A DNA stretch of 45,879 bases from Blastocladiella britannica (Eukaryota > Blastocladiomycota > Blastocladiomycetes > Blastocladiales > Blastocladiaceae). Where the stretch lies: contig MU624585.1 of assembly GCA_025349905.2 (NCBI GenBank), positions 1-45,879 of the forward strand, written 5' to 3'. The position numbers and the translations under genes were made by a program. The notes beneath the pieces are model-generated. The model had not been told where the DNA came from, did no database searches, and saw only the letters and a program-made list of their open reading frames with translations. This document shows positions 1 through 10,577 of this stretch, in pieces. Every line of letters begins with the position of its first letter. Position 1 is the first letter of the stretch.

Positions 1-250
1 CCTCGATTCTTGTTTTTGTTATGCTCACCATTGTTGAATGTAGTTTTGATTCCCCGCAAAAAGGTCAAGTACCGGCATCGATTGCACCCAAGCGACCCGG
101 AATCTTTCCACCCGATTCAGAATGCCGTCGAAACTTGTCCAATATCCCCCCTTCTTTGTTTTCCCCCTGGGTCACAAACTCATTTAAGCTCCCTACTGAA
201 ACGTGTAAAGTATAATATTTTTTTCTTCTTCTTCTCGTGGGCTCTTGAAA
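1..250. other. Window edge, no supported gene
   Basis: This stretch lies downstream of the stop codon of the SR-rich gene at 251-4100. A possible acceptor (TGTAG near position 43) is followed on the plus strand by an open stretch ending at a stop near 215. It could be the last exon of a plus-strand gene lying mostly outside the window. The translation matches nothing I recognise and composition alone does not support it, so it is left uncalled. Confidence 0.3.
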
Positions 251-3200
251 TTACCGCCGATTCCGGCGGTTGCTGCTGCTGCTGCCGCCGCCATGACTTG
301 AGCGATGACTTGTTCCGCTGCTGCGCCCACCGCTGTTGTTGTTCCCGTGGCGAGACCCTCCGTCCTGACGGCCGTCCGAATCACGTTTGGAATCGCGCGG
401 CCGACGGTGGCTTCCATTACCGCTGCGCTGGTCACCGTTACCGCGCGGCGTATAGTGATCCGCTTGCCATTCTGGCTGTTTGTCGCGGCTTGGTTGCGAT
501 CGCCGAGGCGGAGGTGAAGGAGGACGAGGAGGCTGCACTTGTTGTTGCTGCTGCCTCTCTTTGTCTCCCAAAGTGGTCTCGTCGCGGTCGATATCGCCGT
601 TGTTGATCGCAGTGGCATCGACAGCTGCAGCGGTGCTGGCGGTAGCTATAGGAGACAAACCCAGGTCCGCACCACCAACCTTCACAATCGCCACGTCATC
701 GTCAGGCTTGACCACGGGCACCGTCGACGGCGTCCGAAGATCCAGCAGCCGCATCCGCGCCGACGAGCTGGCAGCCGTCACCGCGGTCCCGCGCTTGCGC
801 AGCTGGTCAGCGTAATAATCGTCGTCGGCTTCACTGCCTGGCGGCGGCGGCGTCGCTGCCCGCGACACAGGCTGCGCCGGTAGGTGCTGGGCAGAAGCAG
901 AAACGGGTGTGATGACGGTGGAGGTACTGTGAGAAGTAAGGGAGCGCAATGATATCGTTGGTGACGCATCCACGACGACGCGCATGGAAGAGGATCCGCC
1001 GCTGCCGCCGGCATGGCGCTGGCCGGCGCCGACAAACGACATGACGACGGACCGGTCTAACTTGGCGGCAGATGGCGTTGGGCGGACCAGCTGCACCGCA
1101 GGCTGGGGCGGTGGCGGCACAGGCAGGGCGGTCGTAGGCTCAGTCTCCATGCGCGCACGCTTTGGCGCAGGTCCCTGGTCCGCGGCGTCGTCGGTCTGGA
1201 TGGCGTCCCCATGACCTGGAGAAGGCTGCATTGTCGCGGTCGGGTCGGGCTCGCGTCGGGTTGGCTCTGCACGTCCGGCAGCATCCCGGTCGTCATCGCC
1301 ACGGTTGTCGTCATCATTCTCTGATCTCGGCCGCTTGCGGAGAGCTGAAGTCGACAATGCTTCGCGTGGTGCAACCATGAACGAAATCGGCGGTGCCGGC
1401 GGCGGAAGTGGTGGTGGTGGCGACGTGGGCTGATCGGGCTGCTGAGCGGACGTGGGGCCCGCATTGCTCGACGTCGAGTCCTTGGCGGAAACTTCCGCTG
1501 CGGGTGCTGCTGCTGCCACCGCCGGCGCTGGTGAACGTGCCGGCATCCGCTCCGGTGGTGGAGCCAAAACGTCGGCAGAGTCCCTCGTGTTGTCGCGCGG
1601 AACATCCATGTCCATTGGAACATCCTTGTCGTGCAGAACATTCTTGTCACGCGGAATATCCTTGTCACGCGGCGACAACATCCGGTCGCCCGTCTCTCTG
1701 GCCGACGAGGCCCCTCGAGCGGCAGGAGATTCGCGGCGCCGAGTGCTGGACCGGACAGGTGGCGATCTCGACCGAGCTTCCGACCTGCGCCGAGTGCTGT
1801 TACTGTGCAAAGAAGGCGAGCGGCGTCTGGAGGACGACCGGTCACCATCGTCGCGCTTGGAGGCGCTGCTGCTAGTGCTGCCCCGCCGCTGGTCCTTGGC
1901 CCGTGGAACTGCCCGCTCGTCGCGCGAGGAGTGCCGGTCGGAGTACCGTGTCGGCGGTGGTGAGCGAGGACTGGGCGGCCCACGGTCGCGCCGCGCAGAG
2001 GACCCGCGGCGATGCCGATCCGCGTCACGAGGATCCGCGGGGGACCGAGAACCCCGTCGGCTCCTGCTGTCGCGCGCTTGAACGTCGGACTTGGCCGATT
2101 TCCGAGGCTTTTTGAAATCAGCAGTATCTTTTTGGTTTTTGTCGTCGAATCTCTCGATGCTGCGGGGGCGGCGACTGCTGCTGCGGGAGTGAGAGTGACC
2201 GCGAGAGTGGGACCGGCCGGGAGAACGGTCGACTTCTGGTCGAGAGGCACGAAGGTCGGGCGTGACACGGTCCTGGCGCGGCGTGGTGCGGTACTCTTCG
2301 TCCTTCTTGGGCGTCGATGCAAACCAATGACCGCGTTCCTTGCTGTCGTCCCAATTAATTCGGTTCAGGGCCAACGCTTGCCGCGCGAGGGCAACGAGCG
2401 CAGCAGCGGGTGGTGGTGGTGGTAGCGCTCCTTGTCTCGAGTCTACGGAAGCGAAATGGGCCATGGATACCATCAACGGCGGCGGTGGGCCTGGAGAAGC
2501 AAAAGATTGATCAGAGTTCCCAATTACCAGGCAAATGGAAGTAAAAAAAGGAGGCATACCAAGTGGTCCTTCATCGTCCTCGTCGCCGTCGTCGTCCATT
2601 CTGCTCCCGCAGTCATGCGCACGGGTACTTGGCGCCGAAAAGAGAGTGCTTAATTGCAATCCGTTGGATGCGTTTGCGACAGTACTGAGCGCGGTGGCCT
2701 GGCTGGACTCTGGTACGAGCAACGTGGAGCGGGCATCCTGGAGCACTGCAGCCGAAGCTTGCTGCTGCTGCTCTTGTCGAAGTCGCGCCGGCACACCACC
2801 AGGCCCAGCGGAAGAAGCGGGCGACTGGAGGACCGTCTTTTCGGACGATGACACGGACCGAGCATCGTCCATGGAGGCGCCCGGGGTGGATGTTTGCATG
2901 TTGCCACCACCGGCCATTGCTCCGCCCACGGTCGGCGGCTGCGACACTGGCGTCGGTGCATTCCCTTCTTCCGAGAACCGCGAGGCCGAGGGAGGTTTCG
3001 CGTCCAGTTCTTGTTGTTGTTCACCTGCATTTGGTTCGGAGGTGCGCGAGACGGCGGTAACAGTCGGTCGTGCGGTGCCGTTGGTGGTGCTGTCGTTTCT
3101 ACTGCTTGGACGGGCAAGCGGCGGCGGGAACTCGAATGCAGCAGGTTTGGGTGCTGACTGCTGCTGCTGTTGCTGCTGCTGCCGCCGCAGGATCGCTGCG

Positions 3201-4100
3201 GGAGTCGGAGGCGGAGGCGGCCGAATGTCGCTCACAGGGCGGCGAAGATGGCGGCTGAGCTCGTGCAGGAGCGCATTGGCCTCGTCCATTTCGTCCTGAG
3301 AGGCGCGAGACTCGGACAGCACTGCCTGCACGTCCTTGAGAGCCGCGTCGAGCTTCAGCAGGGTCAGGTTTCTGCCATAAGGACGACAAGTAAGGGGAAT
3401 GTGTGCAAAAAAAAAAAATTAATAATTGAGCTGTACACTTTAGCGCGCTGAATGTAGCAGGGCAAGTGCTTTGGGCCGCTCATTTTGAGCGTGCTCTCGA
3501 TCGCGCCGAGGGCCTTTTCGTGGTTGCCCGCGGTGGCATGGCGCTTGCTGTCCAGTAGGCTGACAGAAAAATGGGTCAGTACTAGCACCCCTTTATATAA
3601 TGATATAAATACCAGGCCTTGGCCCACTCCAGATCCTGAGGGGCGCGTGCATCAAGGTAGTCGCGCTGCAAGTGATCGAACCCGTCGCGGCGCGGCTCGC
3701 GGTCGGCACGCACGGTCCCATGGGCCAACTGCGGCGGGCGGCGTGCCACCGACTCGGGCGGAAACCCCAGCAGCGAGGCGTTGGCGGTGTCGATCTCCAG
3801 CACCCGAGCCCACTGGTCCAGCGCGGCTGGGTTACGGTACAGCGCCTCGCGTGCCGCCGGGTCGTAGTCGGGCGGCGGTAACAAGGGATGCGGCGGTAAG
3901 TGGTTGGGCAAGTGTGTCCGTTGGGCGTGCCGAGCACGTAAGGTCGCGCGTAGGTGCGGGAGCGCGCGCAAGGTCGCGGCCAGACGGTGCGCTGATGCGT
4001 CAATGTCCAAGGGCGGTTGGTCTGTCTCCATTGCCTCCATTATTGCCGTCGTTGGCAGTGCTGTTGGCGTTGTCAGGAAGGGCGGTGCTGCCGACTTCAT
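251..4100 (-). CDS. Large SR/Arg-rich, polyQ- and proline-rich low-complexity protein with a TPR-like N-terminal segment
   Basis: The four-exon model is 4100-3613, 3559-3437, 3371-2560 and 2490-251. It totals 3663 nt (1220 aa) and all phases close. The first ~240 residues look folded and helical. Exons 2-3 read like a degenerate TPR pair (AGNHEKALGAIESTLK, then IQRAKVNLTLLKLDAALKDV). After that the protein is low complexity: a polyQ run, proline stretches, an acidic patch, a long RS/SR region (RSHSRGHSHSRSSSRR) and a Gly/Ser/Asn/Arg-rich tail. RS domains are typical of nuclear splicing or mRNA-processing factors, so a nuclear RNA-related role is inferred. No RRM or other named RNA-binding domain is visible. 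The last intron (69 nt) is in frame and free of stops. The start at 4100 is the first ATG of the exon's open frame; a downstream Met is also possible. Confidence 0.7.
3154..3189 (-). repeat. CAG/CAA microsatellite coding polyglutamine
   Basis: On the plus strand this reads as CTG/TTG triplets, which are CAG/CAA glutamine codons in the minus-strand SR-rich gene. It gives about eight consecutive Gln after a short Ser/Arg-containing stretch. A shorter Gln run occurs in the secreted protein near 8355. Interruption by CAA should make the tract more stable than a pure CAG run. Confidence 0.8.
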
Positions 4101-4205
4101 CTCGCCAAGATTTTCGTTGATTTGACCAGTCAAAGAGCTTGGCCACACCCAAGGAAAAAAAACACAAAGAAAAACTCTCCATATAAAATCACAACTCGAT
4201 GAGGA

Positions 4206-5570
4206 TTACCGCGCAAGCGTGGCCCCGGTCCCCGTCGTTTCGACATAGTTCCCCGGGAACGACCCCTCCACGCCATTCAGCCGCCCCGTCCACCAGCTCT
4301 CGGGCGTCACCCCGCGCTTGAGCACCGTGATCACGTCCCCGCGGTGGAACCCGAGATCGCCCGGCTGCTGCGCAACAAAGTCGTACAGCGCCACCGCCGT
4401 CTGTGGCCGGGTGGGCACCGGCGGCGGTGGTGGCTTGGACAGCGTCGACGGCACGGACGAGTGGACGGGCGCGGGAACATGGTGGGCGGGTGCTGCGGGA
4501 ACGTGCGGTGCGCTGCCCTGCGTGCGGCCCAACGACGACGCATTGCCCGTCGCTGGTGTACTCACCAGCGAGGGCGAGATCCCGGCCATCGTGCCGGCCG
4601 CAAACGATGGGATTGGAGGCTTTTCTGGCGCCGATCCAGCGGTACGAGCTGGGCCGGACGCGTACGGCGGCGGGGCGTGCGGCGAGGCTCCTGGGGTGGC
4701 GGCGGGAGTCGGCATCATGCTTGGGACTCGCGATGCGCCTGCACTTGCAACACCAGCAGCAGAAGCAGTAGCAAAGCCGTCAGCCGCCAGGGGTGAGTCG
4801 GGAACTGGGCCTTGCGGAAGCTCCGAGTGCAGCTCGTGCACAGCCGACGGAACAGCGATCGCACCGGACAGCAAGTCCTTGGCCGAAACCTTGGCGCCGT
4901 AGAACTTTTCGTTCGCGTCCTTGCGCTCCATGATGGCCGAACCCTCGATCGAGACTGTCCACTTTATGCAGTGAGCATATGCGCTGAGTCGCTGGTAAAA
5001 ATTTGAGACGCACTGCCAGCAAACAGGCCCTTGGACTTGGAGTACGAGTACACGGCCGCCAGATTGCGCATGGTTCCGGATGCCTCGGCGGTGCGACCCC
5101 ATGGTCCGGCCGCGACTGTCACATTTGTTTCTATGTGAGTACTTTACCAAGCCGCACGATAGCGATATTTTAAGCGGACCACTCAAGTTGCCGCCCAGAG
5201 TCAAGTTACCGGCCTGCGAGAACGCCTTGACCGCCGACTCGGTGTTGAGAATCACGACAAAGTCGGTGATCTCGGCCCCGATTTGTCCTCCGAAACTGAC
5301 ACCGGCGGTCATGATGGCGGTGGGTGCCGACCAAGAACCGTCGGGCAGACGCGCCACCACCACGCCCGACCCAGTCTTGCCGGCCCACCCGAAACCGGCC
5401 TTGACCACCGTCAGAATGGCCACGCCCTTGGCACGGGCCAGAATGTCCGGCGGGATGAATTGGTCGGTCGGCGCGCCTTTACCGGGGATGCCGGCCTTGA
5501 TGAACTGGCGCAAGATCTTGGCGCACTTGTGGCACTCGGAGCCGAGGTCGGATGGGAGTGGGTTCTTCAT
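4206..5570 (-). CDS. Ysc84/SYLF-domain plus SH3 protein (Lsb3/SH3YL1 family)
   Basis: The three-exon model is 5570-5180, 5115-5014 and 4954-4206, 413 aa. The N-terminal ~220 residues are a SYLF/Ysc84 domain: ILARAKGVAILTVVKAGFG, GSWSAPTAI, SFGGQIGAEITDFVVILN, then after splicing YSYSKSKGLFAGISIEGS and ERKDANEKFYG. A Pro/Ala/Ser-rich linker follows. The C-terminal ~60 residues form an SH3 domain (ALYDFVAQQPGDLGFHRGD, WWTGRLNG, GSFPGNYV). In fungi these proteins bind actin and phosphoinositides at endocytic patches and recruit proline-rich partners such as Las17/WASP, so an actin-patch role is inferred. Removing both introns restores the canonical domain. The first donor (GTCCGC) is atypical for this genome. 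Confidence 0.93.
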   Translation of the reverse strand: MKNPLPSDLGSECHKCAKILRQFIKAGIPGKGAPTDQFIPPDILARAKGVAILTVVKAGFGWAGKTGSGVVVARLPDGSWSAPTAIMTAGVSFGGQIGAEITDFVVILNTESAVKAFSQAGNLTLGGNLSGPLKISLSCGLVKYSHRNKCDSRGRTMGSHRRGIRNHAQSGGRVLVLQVQGPVCWQCVSNFYQRLSAYAHCIKWTVSIEGSAIMERKDANEKFYGAKVSAKDLLSGAIAVPSAVHELHSELPQGPVPDSPLAADGFATASAAGVASAGASRVPSMMPTPAATPGASPHAPPPYASGPARTAGSAPEKPPIPSFAAGTMAGISPSLVSTPATGNASSLGRTQGSAPHVPAAPAHHVPAPVHSSVPSTLSKPPPPPVPTRPQTAVALYDFVAQQPGDLGFHRGDVITVLKRGVTPESWWTGRLNGVEGSFPGNYVETTGTGATLAR

Positions 5571-5839
5571 TTTGATAATTTGGATGCTTTATTTGAAAGA
5601 GAAACGCGAAAGGAGGTCGGATACGCTGCGTATTTGTTCGAGATGGCGGTGAGTGCCAAGACAGGAGTTGCGCTTGGAGGAGACACGCAGGCAGTCGGAA
5701 CGATTTCCGCCGGTTGCACACGCTCACTACATGCATGACGGTGATTCGATTTTGATGCTCTTATGTATTCTTTTTTTCAAACCTTTGAGTGAAACATTCG
5801 GATTGCCAGCATCGTCTGGGATTACCTTTTACGGATCAT
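5571..5839. other. Intergenic, divergent upstream region
   Basis: This is the shared 5' region of the minus-strand Ysc84-SH3 gene and the plus-strand gene starting at 5840. I see AT-rich tracts (TATTCTTTTTTTC near 5765) but no convincing TATA box, and no ORF with protein-like composition. Confidence 0.5.
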
Positions 5840-6489
5840 ATGTCTAATGTTGAACTTGGTTTTCCAAGACCCGGCGGGCCTTGGCAGCAATGTTAGCGAC
5901 GGCAAGAGCACCACGGTTCCACCATTGGCTTTTGCAGTGAACGCTGGGGCAGCGCAGCAAATGGTGGACTGGTGTCGGTGCTGATCATGCCTTTCTCGCT
6001 TTGCGACGCGTACTTGGACCTGACGGAGGCCACGCACGTCATTTTGTCGCACCCGTACGTGGGCCCAGACACCGCAGCCAAGTACGGGAGCTTTCCGCCG
6101 AGCTACCGGCCCAAGGAAAAAGAGTGGGCCGACGCCAAGCGGGCCGGGTGGTCGGGCGAGGTCGAGCGCCGTGCCGTGGCGTGCATTGTGCGGGGTATGT
6201 TCAATTTTTTTGTCATTTTTTCATTCAATACTCATCTCAAACGAAGGATATAGATGGACAAACTCGGTCGGTCCATGTGACGCGAGTCTACGCGGCGCAC
6301 ATGCGCGAGGCCGAGATTGCGCTCAGTTATGGGAACCCGCTGGAATTTCATGCGGACGACCACACGATCGCCGCTCAGGAGCAGGACATGCGGGGTCGGT
6401 TCCCCACGGACTGGACTGGGTCGGGTGTGGATCGGTCGGCTGATGCGGCCACTTACACCTATCCTCGCGACCGAATGAACGTCAAATAA
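5840..6489 (+). CDS. Conserved-looking protein of unknown function, 180 aa
   Basis: The proposed exons are 5840-5858, 5907-6194 and 6254-6489. The second intron is clear: GTATGT to ATATAG joins VACIVR to DGQTRSVHVTRV. The first intron (48 nt) is inferred. It links an ATG preceding only six codons to a frame open from 5897, and the total (543 nt) closes. If it is wrong, translation could start at Met 5987 and give a shorter protein. The middle contains a hydrophobic stretch (GGLVSVLIMPFSLC) followed by a soluble region with HPYVGPDTAAKYG and PPSYRPKEKEWADAKRAG. I do not recognise the family. A small organelle-associated or complex subunit is possible but unproven. It lies 82 bp upstream of the ER thioredoxin-fold gene on the same strand. 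Confidence 0.55.
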
Positions 6490-6571
6490 GTGTCCCTGTG
6501 GCAATGAATGGATGTGAATTAATTTTGAAGTCTCTTCAAACGCGAAAAATCGAAAAACGCGAGAATAAAAA

Positions 6572-7531
6572 ATGAATATCCGATTCGGCATGGCATTCCG
6601 CCTCTTCATGTCGCTCATCAGCTTCGTGATGGGCGCCAAGCTGGTCCACGGCCTGTTCTCGTCCAAGATGCACCATTTCACGCTAGCGACCTTTGACAGC
6701 AGTGTCATGCACTCGGAGCAGACCGCCGCCGTCCTGTACTACGCGCCGTGGTATGTCCTTGTTCCCTTTCACAAGTCATAAAGAAAAAACTCAAAAAAAA
6801 AAATCAAATCAAAAAAAAACAGGTGCGGCTACTGCAAGCAATTCAAGCCCGAGTTTGAGGCCGCCGCCAAAAAACTGAAGGGTCTGGCCAACGTGGGCGC
6901 CGTCAACTGCGACGAGGAAAAAGCGCTGTGCGCGCAGGCCGGGATCCAGGGGTTCCCAGTGCTCAAGGTGTACTACACCAACGCCAAGTCCAAGAAGCGC
7001 GTCCCGATCGAGTTCAATGGCGAGCGCACCGCCAAGGCCGTGCAGTCCTTTGTGGTGGACCGCTTGCCCAACTTTGTGAAATCGGTGCGCAACGAGGCGT
7101 CGCTCGAACGGTTTTACGCGCTCGAAAACTCGACGCTGCCCAAGCTGCTGGTGGTGAAGCCGCCCGCGATTGCTCGTAAAGGCACTACCCCGCTGCTCAA
7201 GGCGCTGGCTATTGACTACCACTACCGGTTAGTCGTGGGCGAGGTCCAGGGTGCGTCGGCCGCTGACCCCGTGTACGCCGACTTTGCTGCCCCCGCTGCT
7301 GGCGCCACCTCGATCGTGGCCGTCTCTACCTCGGGCGAGCGGACCTTGTACTCGGGCGAGGTCAAGCAAAAGCCGCTCCGCGCGTTCCTCGACCAACACG
7401 CGTCGCCAACCAAGGTCACCAAGGCCAAAAAGCCCAAGTCGATCAAGACCAAGATGGGCAAGCCAACCGCAGATGCAGGGGCCACCAGCATTCCTGCACC
7501 AGCTGCACCCGGGTCCCACGACGAGCTGTGA
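6572..7531 (+). CDS. ER thioredoxin-fold protein disulfide isomerase-like protein with HDEL signal
   Basis: Two exons (6572-6750, 6823-7531) encode 295 aa. An N-terminal hydrophobic signal segment (residues ~5-25) precedes a thioredoxin fold. The active site APW-CGYC (residues 58-64) is created exactly across the splice junction. Typical downstream motifs follow: FKPEFEAAAKKL, VGAVNCDEEKALCAQ and GIQGFPVLKVYY (with the cis-Pro). The C-terminus is a Lys-rich, Ala/Pro-rich tail ending in HDEL, the fungal ER retrieval signal. Only one CxxC-containing domain is seen, like MPD1/P5-type PDIs rather than classical two-domain PDI. It should catalyse disulfide formation or isomerisation in the ER lumen. 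The C-terminal half (LPKLLVVKPPAIARKG) is probably a second, redox-inactive thioredoxin-like domain. Confidence 0.93.
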
Positions 7532-7587
7532 GCCCTTTGTTAGAATATAGCGCAGAGGCGGCATTTTCATTTGGTAAGGCGAATGTC

Positions 7588-9026
7588 TCAATCGGTCAGA
7601 GCAAAGAGCATCTTTTTGGTATTGGCGCACGCCAGGACCCGCCGCACCTCGAACGTCAGGCCGTCCGTGCACTCTTGCGCGCCGACGAAATCGTGTGCGC
7701 CTTGAACCGTGATCCGCGCCGCCGCAGTGTCTCCGACGGCAATTACGTCGCCGGGAACCGTGACCGCCACGTCGATCCACCGTCCCATGGGTACCACAGC
7801 GGTAGCATTGGCATGTGCGCGCCACACGCGGCCACCCATACGTTTGGCACCATAGTACACCGACACGGCCGCGTCCTTGACCGCACATGGAAGGATGGGT
7901 GTAGTGGGTCCGTTTCTCGTCGCCGTCACATTGACGGTAGCGTCGGCAGTCACCGTGCCATTGACAGCGGCTGGCGGTGCCGAGAGCAGGGACGGGTGGG
8001 CGCCAAAACGCACTTGCGCGTAGAACCGCACCAGCTTGGCCGTGCCGGGGAACGTCACGGGCTCGGCGGTCTGGAACCCGTACTTGTGCAGCGCGCCCGC
8101 GGCCAGGTTCTTTGCGGTGCCGAGGCGCTGGATCACAAGGCCGCCCTCCCGCGTCGCACGCGCGGTGGCAGGGAACGACGGCTTGGTGTACGGCAGGAGC
8201 TGGGTTGCGGGCGCGCCGGCAAAGGTCGGGCGGCCATTGATGTACACGGCTGCTTTTACATTTATGAGTCTGCATATGCCATTCATAAAAGGGACGAAGT
8301 ACCTTGGTTGCAGAATCCGCGAAGTGCGGCTGGAACGCCGTTACGAAGCTGTTGCGGTTGCTGCTGCTGCTGCGAGGGCGGCGGGGCAGTTGCCGGCTGC
8401 CACATCGCGGTGGAGTCGCCATCACCGCGCTCGTCGATCGGGTTTCTGCGACGGCGTCGGATACTGGCAACCTTCTGCTCGTCGTGTTCGTCACCATCGT
8501 TGTCTTCATCATCATCATCATCGCTGCCCGAGTACCGCTGCTGTTGCTGTCGCTGCCGCTGGTCAGCGCGCCGGCGACGCATGAAAGCGGCCTGGCGCAC
8601 TCGGATCGCATGTTCCCGGCGCCGAGCAGCCGCGAGCGCACGTTGACGGACCAGTGCCGTTTCGCGTGCAGCACGAGCCTGTGCGCGAGCTTGGTGGATC
8701 CGCGCGGCGGCCATGGCCTGGCGGCGAGCTCGGACTTGCGCACGCAGTCGCCGCATCTGCACCAGTTGGTTGACCGTGCGTTCGTCCAATCCACGATCAT
8801 CATCGTCGTCGTCGCTGTCGTTGCCGTTGTCATTGTCATAGGCCAACGGACGACGGCGGTCGCCGCTGCTGCCACGCAGCGCCATCAAGCGGCGTCGAGC
8901 CAAGAGGGCGGCATGTTGGCGAGAGGTGGGCCTCGCAGCCAGGTAGTGCGGTTGGCCGGCGACCGGTGATGCGAGCACGGCCAGGATCGCCAGGAGCGCC
9001 AGTGTACAGAGGATCGCCGGCTTCAT
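7588..9026 (-). CDS. Secreted orphan protein with long charged helix and C-terminal beta-rich domain
   Basis: Two exons (9026-8303, 8252-7588) encode 462 aa. The protein starts with a textbook signal peptide (MKPAILCTLALLAILAVLA, cleavage near VAGQP). An acidic Asp/Asn patch and a ~90-residue Arg/Ala/Gln-rich helix follow, then another Asp/Glu run and a polyQ/Pro segment. The C-terminal ~230 residues look like a folded extracellular domain with several N-glycosylation sequons (NGT, NVT, NAT) and cysteines near LPCAVKD, QECTDG and VLACAN. No domain is recognised. The charged helix is basic and lies between two acidic blocks, unusual for a wall protein. It could be a surface or matrix protein. 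It is divergent from the plus-strand gene at 9132 (105 bp between starts). Confidence 0.75.
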
Positions 9027-9131
9027 ATTTTTTCTGATGTGAATGGCTTGATCAATCGGCCAAGCAATGGGAAAATCCTTTAAACGCAACCCGACGCACG
9101 ATGCACGCCACTTTCTCTCGGCGTACTCGCT

Positions 9132-10558
9132 ATGATTGGTGGCAGTATCGATAATAGTACGCCGCTGCTGGACCACGTCCAAGTGGCCGCGCACTGCCTC
9201 TTGTTTTCTGGTCCGGGCCGAGCTCTGCGTGACACTCTTGCGCGCCCGCTCCCCTTGCTCGAGTACTGTCGGCGCACGCTACCGCTACTGCGACAGCACG
9301 CGTCCTTTTCTGGCCCTCCTGGTTCTTTGGATGGTTTCGATGGTAGTTCTCGTGGCAAAGGGTTGAATGGGCTGTCGCTCCCCGGATACTCTCGTGGTAC
9401 GCCGCTCCTTGTAGCCGCGTCCCTTCCGCTGCTCCTGGCCGCCACGCCATGGCTCCACCCGCGGTCCCACCTCGAGTGCATCGAGTCGTTCCGAGGTGCG
9501 CTGTCGGATCTACGTGAGGCCATTAGCGCCGTCCAGTCTCCGCCCCAACCGCAACCCACCTCGCCACCGACATCGCCGCGGTTTGGGTCATTTGCAGATG
9601 CTGCTGGTGTCAATAATGACCAGAAACCCGTTTCGGACCTGGCGCTGTGGACGCTGACGGTGATGGCGGCGGTGCTGGCCCGCGTGCTGGCGTCTGGGCC
9701 ACATGGCGCGCCGATCCGGCAGACCAGTATCAAGATGGAGGCGGTCGCGCGCGCGTCGCAAAAAGTCGCCGAGTTGCTGGCGGGAGAATGGATACGCTCC
9801 TCCATTGACGCTGGCCGTGCCGGCTGGCTTCTTGGGTACGATCGTTCTTTACATACAGCACTGGTATGGTATTGATGGTACATAGTAGGCTGTACACGAC
9901 CACCCAGTCCAACCTCGCAGCCATCCCGCACCGCACCACTGCCGCCGCGCTGCTAGCGCCTCTACACTCGCTAGACCCACACGCGCCCTTGCCCGCGTCC
10001 GCCATGACCCTGCTAGCGTACCCGCTGCACATTATTGCCACCGCCCCCTCGGCGCCCGTCTCGCTTGGAGTCCCGATCCCGTCGCTGCTGCACGCACTGC
10101 ACCGCGCGGTCTGTGCGGCCACCGCGCACTTTATTGACCCACCGGCATCGGCGGCACACGCATGGGCGCTGGTGCATGCGCTGGGCGGGCTGAGACGCGC
10201 CGATACCGTGCGCGAGGCAGGATACTACCCGGCGTTCGTGCTGACGCTCGCGCGGTCGCTGGTGGTGTACTTGCGCGGACCGCTTCGAGCGCGGTCCCCG
10301 TGGCTCGACGGCGGGAGTGATGACCAGGATGAGAAGATTCCTGTCGAGGCAGTGCGCCGGGCAGTGCTTATGTGGATCGTGGCGGTGCAGGTCGCACATG
10401 CACCCGCTGCGGGCGTGTCGGCCGATAAGTGGCTCATGGTGATCAACCGGGTCGTGGGTAGAGGCACTGTGTCGACCGATGACCTGGCGGTGCTCGAATA
10501 CGCGGTCGATGCCGTGGAGGCGAAACTTATCTCGTACCCTTCTCCACTTGTAAAATAG
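9132..10558 (+). CDS. Unknown helical protein, 458 aa, first gene of a tight plus-strand array
   Basis: The exons are 9132-9835 and 9886-10558. The 50-nt intron (GTACGA to CATAG) joins AGWLLG to RLYTTTQ in phase. The product is rich in Leu/Ala helices: LLDHVQVAAHCLLFSG at the N-terminus, moderately hydrophobic segments around LLVAASLPLLLAATPWL and LALWTLTVMAAVLARVLA, and further helices in the C-terminal half. The N-terminus faintly recalls Pex11-type peroxisomal membrane proteins, but I cannot point to a diagnostic motif, so no function is assigned. Its stop lies 19 bp before the ATG of the methyltransferase gene. Confidence 0.7.
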
Positions 10559-10577
10559 TAGAATAATATACCACCAT

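Noticed and set aside
1057..2322. 421-codon minus-strand ORF inside the SR-rich gene
   Set aside because: It overlaps the better-supported RS/SR frame on the same strand and shows only Arg/Pro/His repetition typical of a shifted RS region.
7229..8875. 548-codon minus-strand ORF across the thioredoxin-fold and secreted-protein genes
   Set aside because: It is antisense to one well supported gene and out of frame with the other, so it is a GC-driven shadow.
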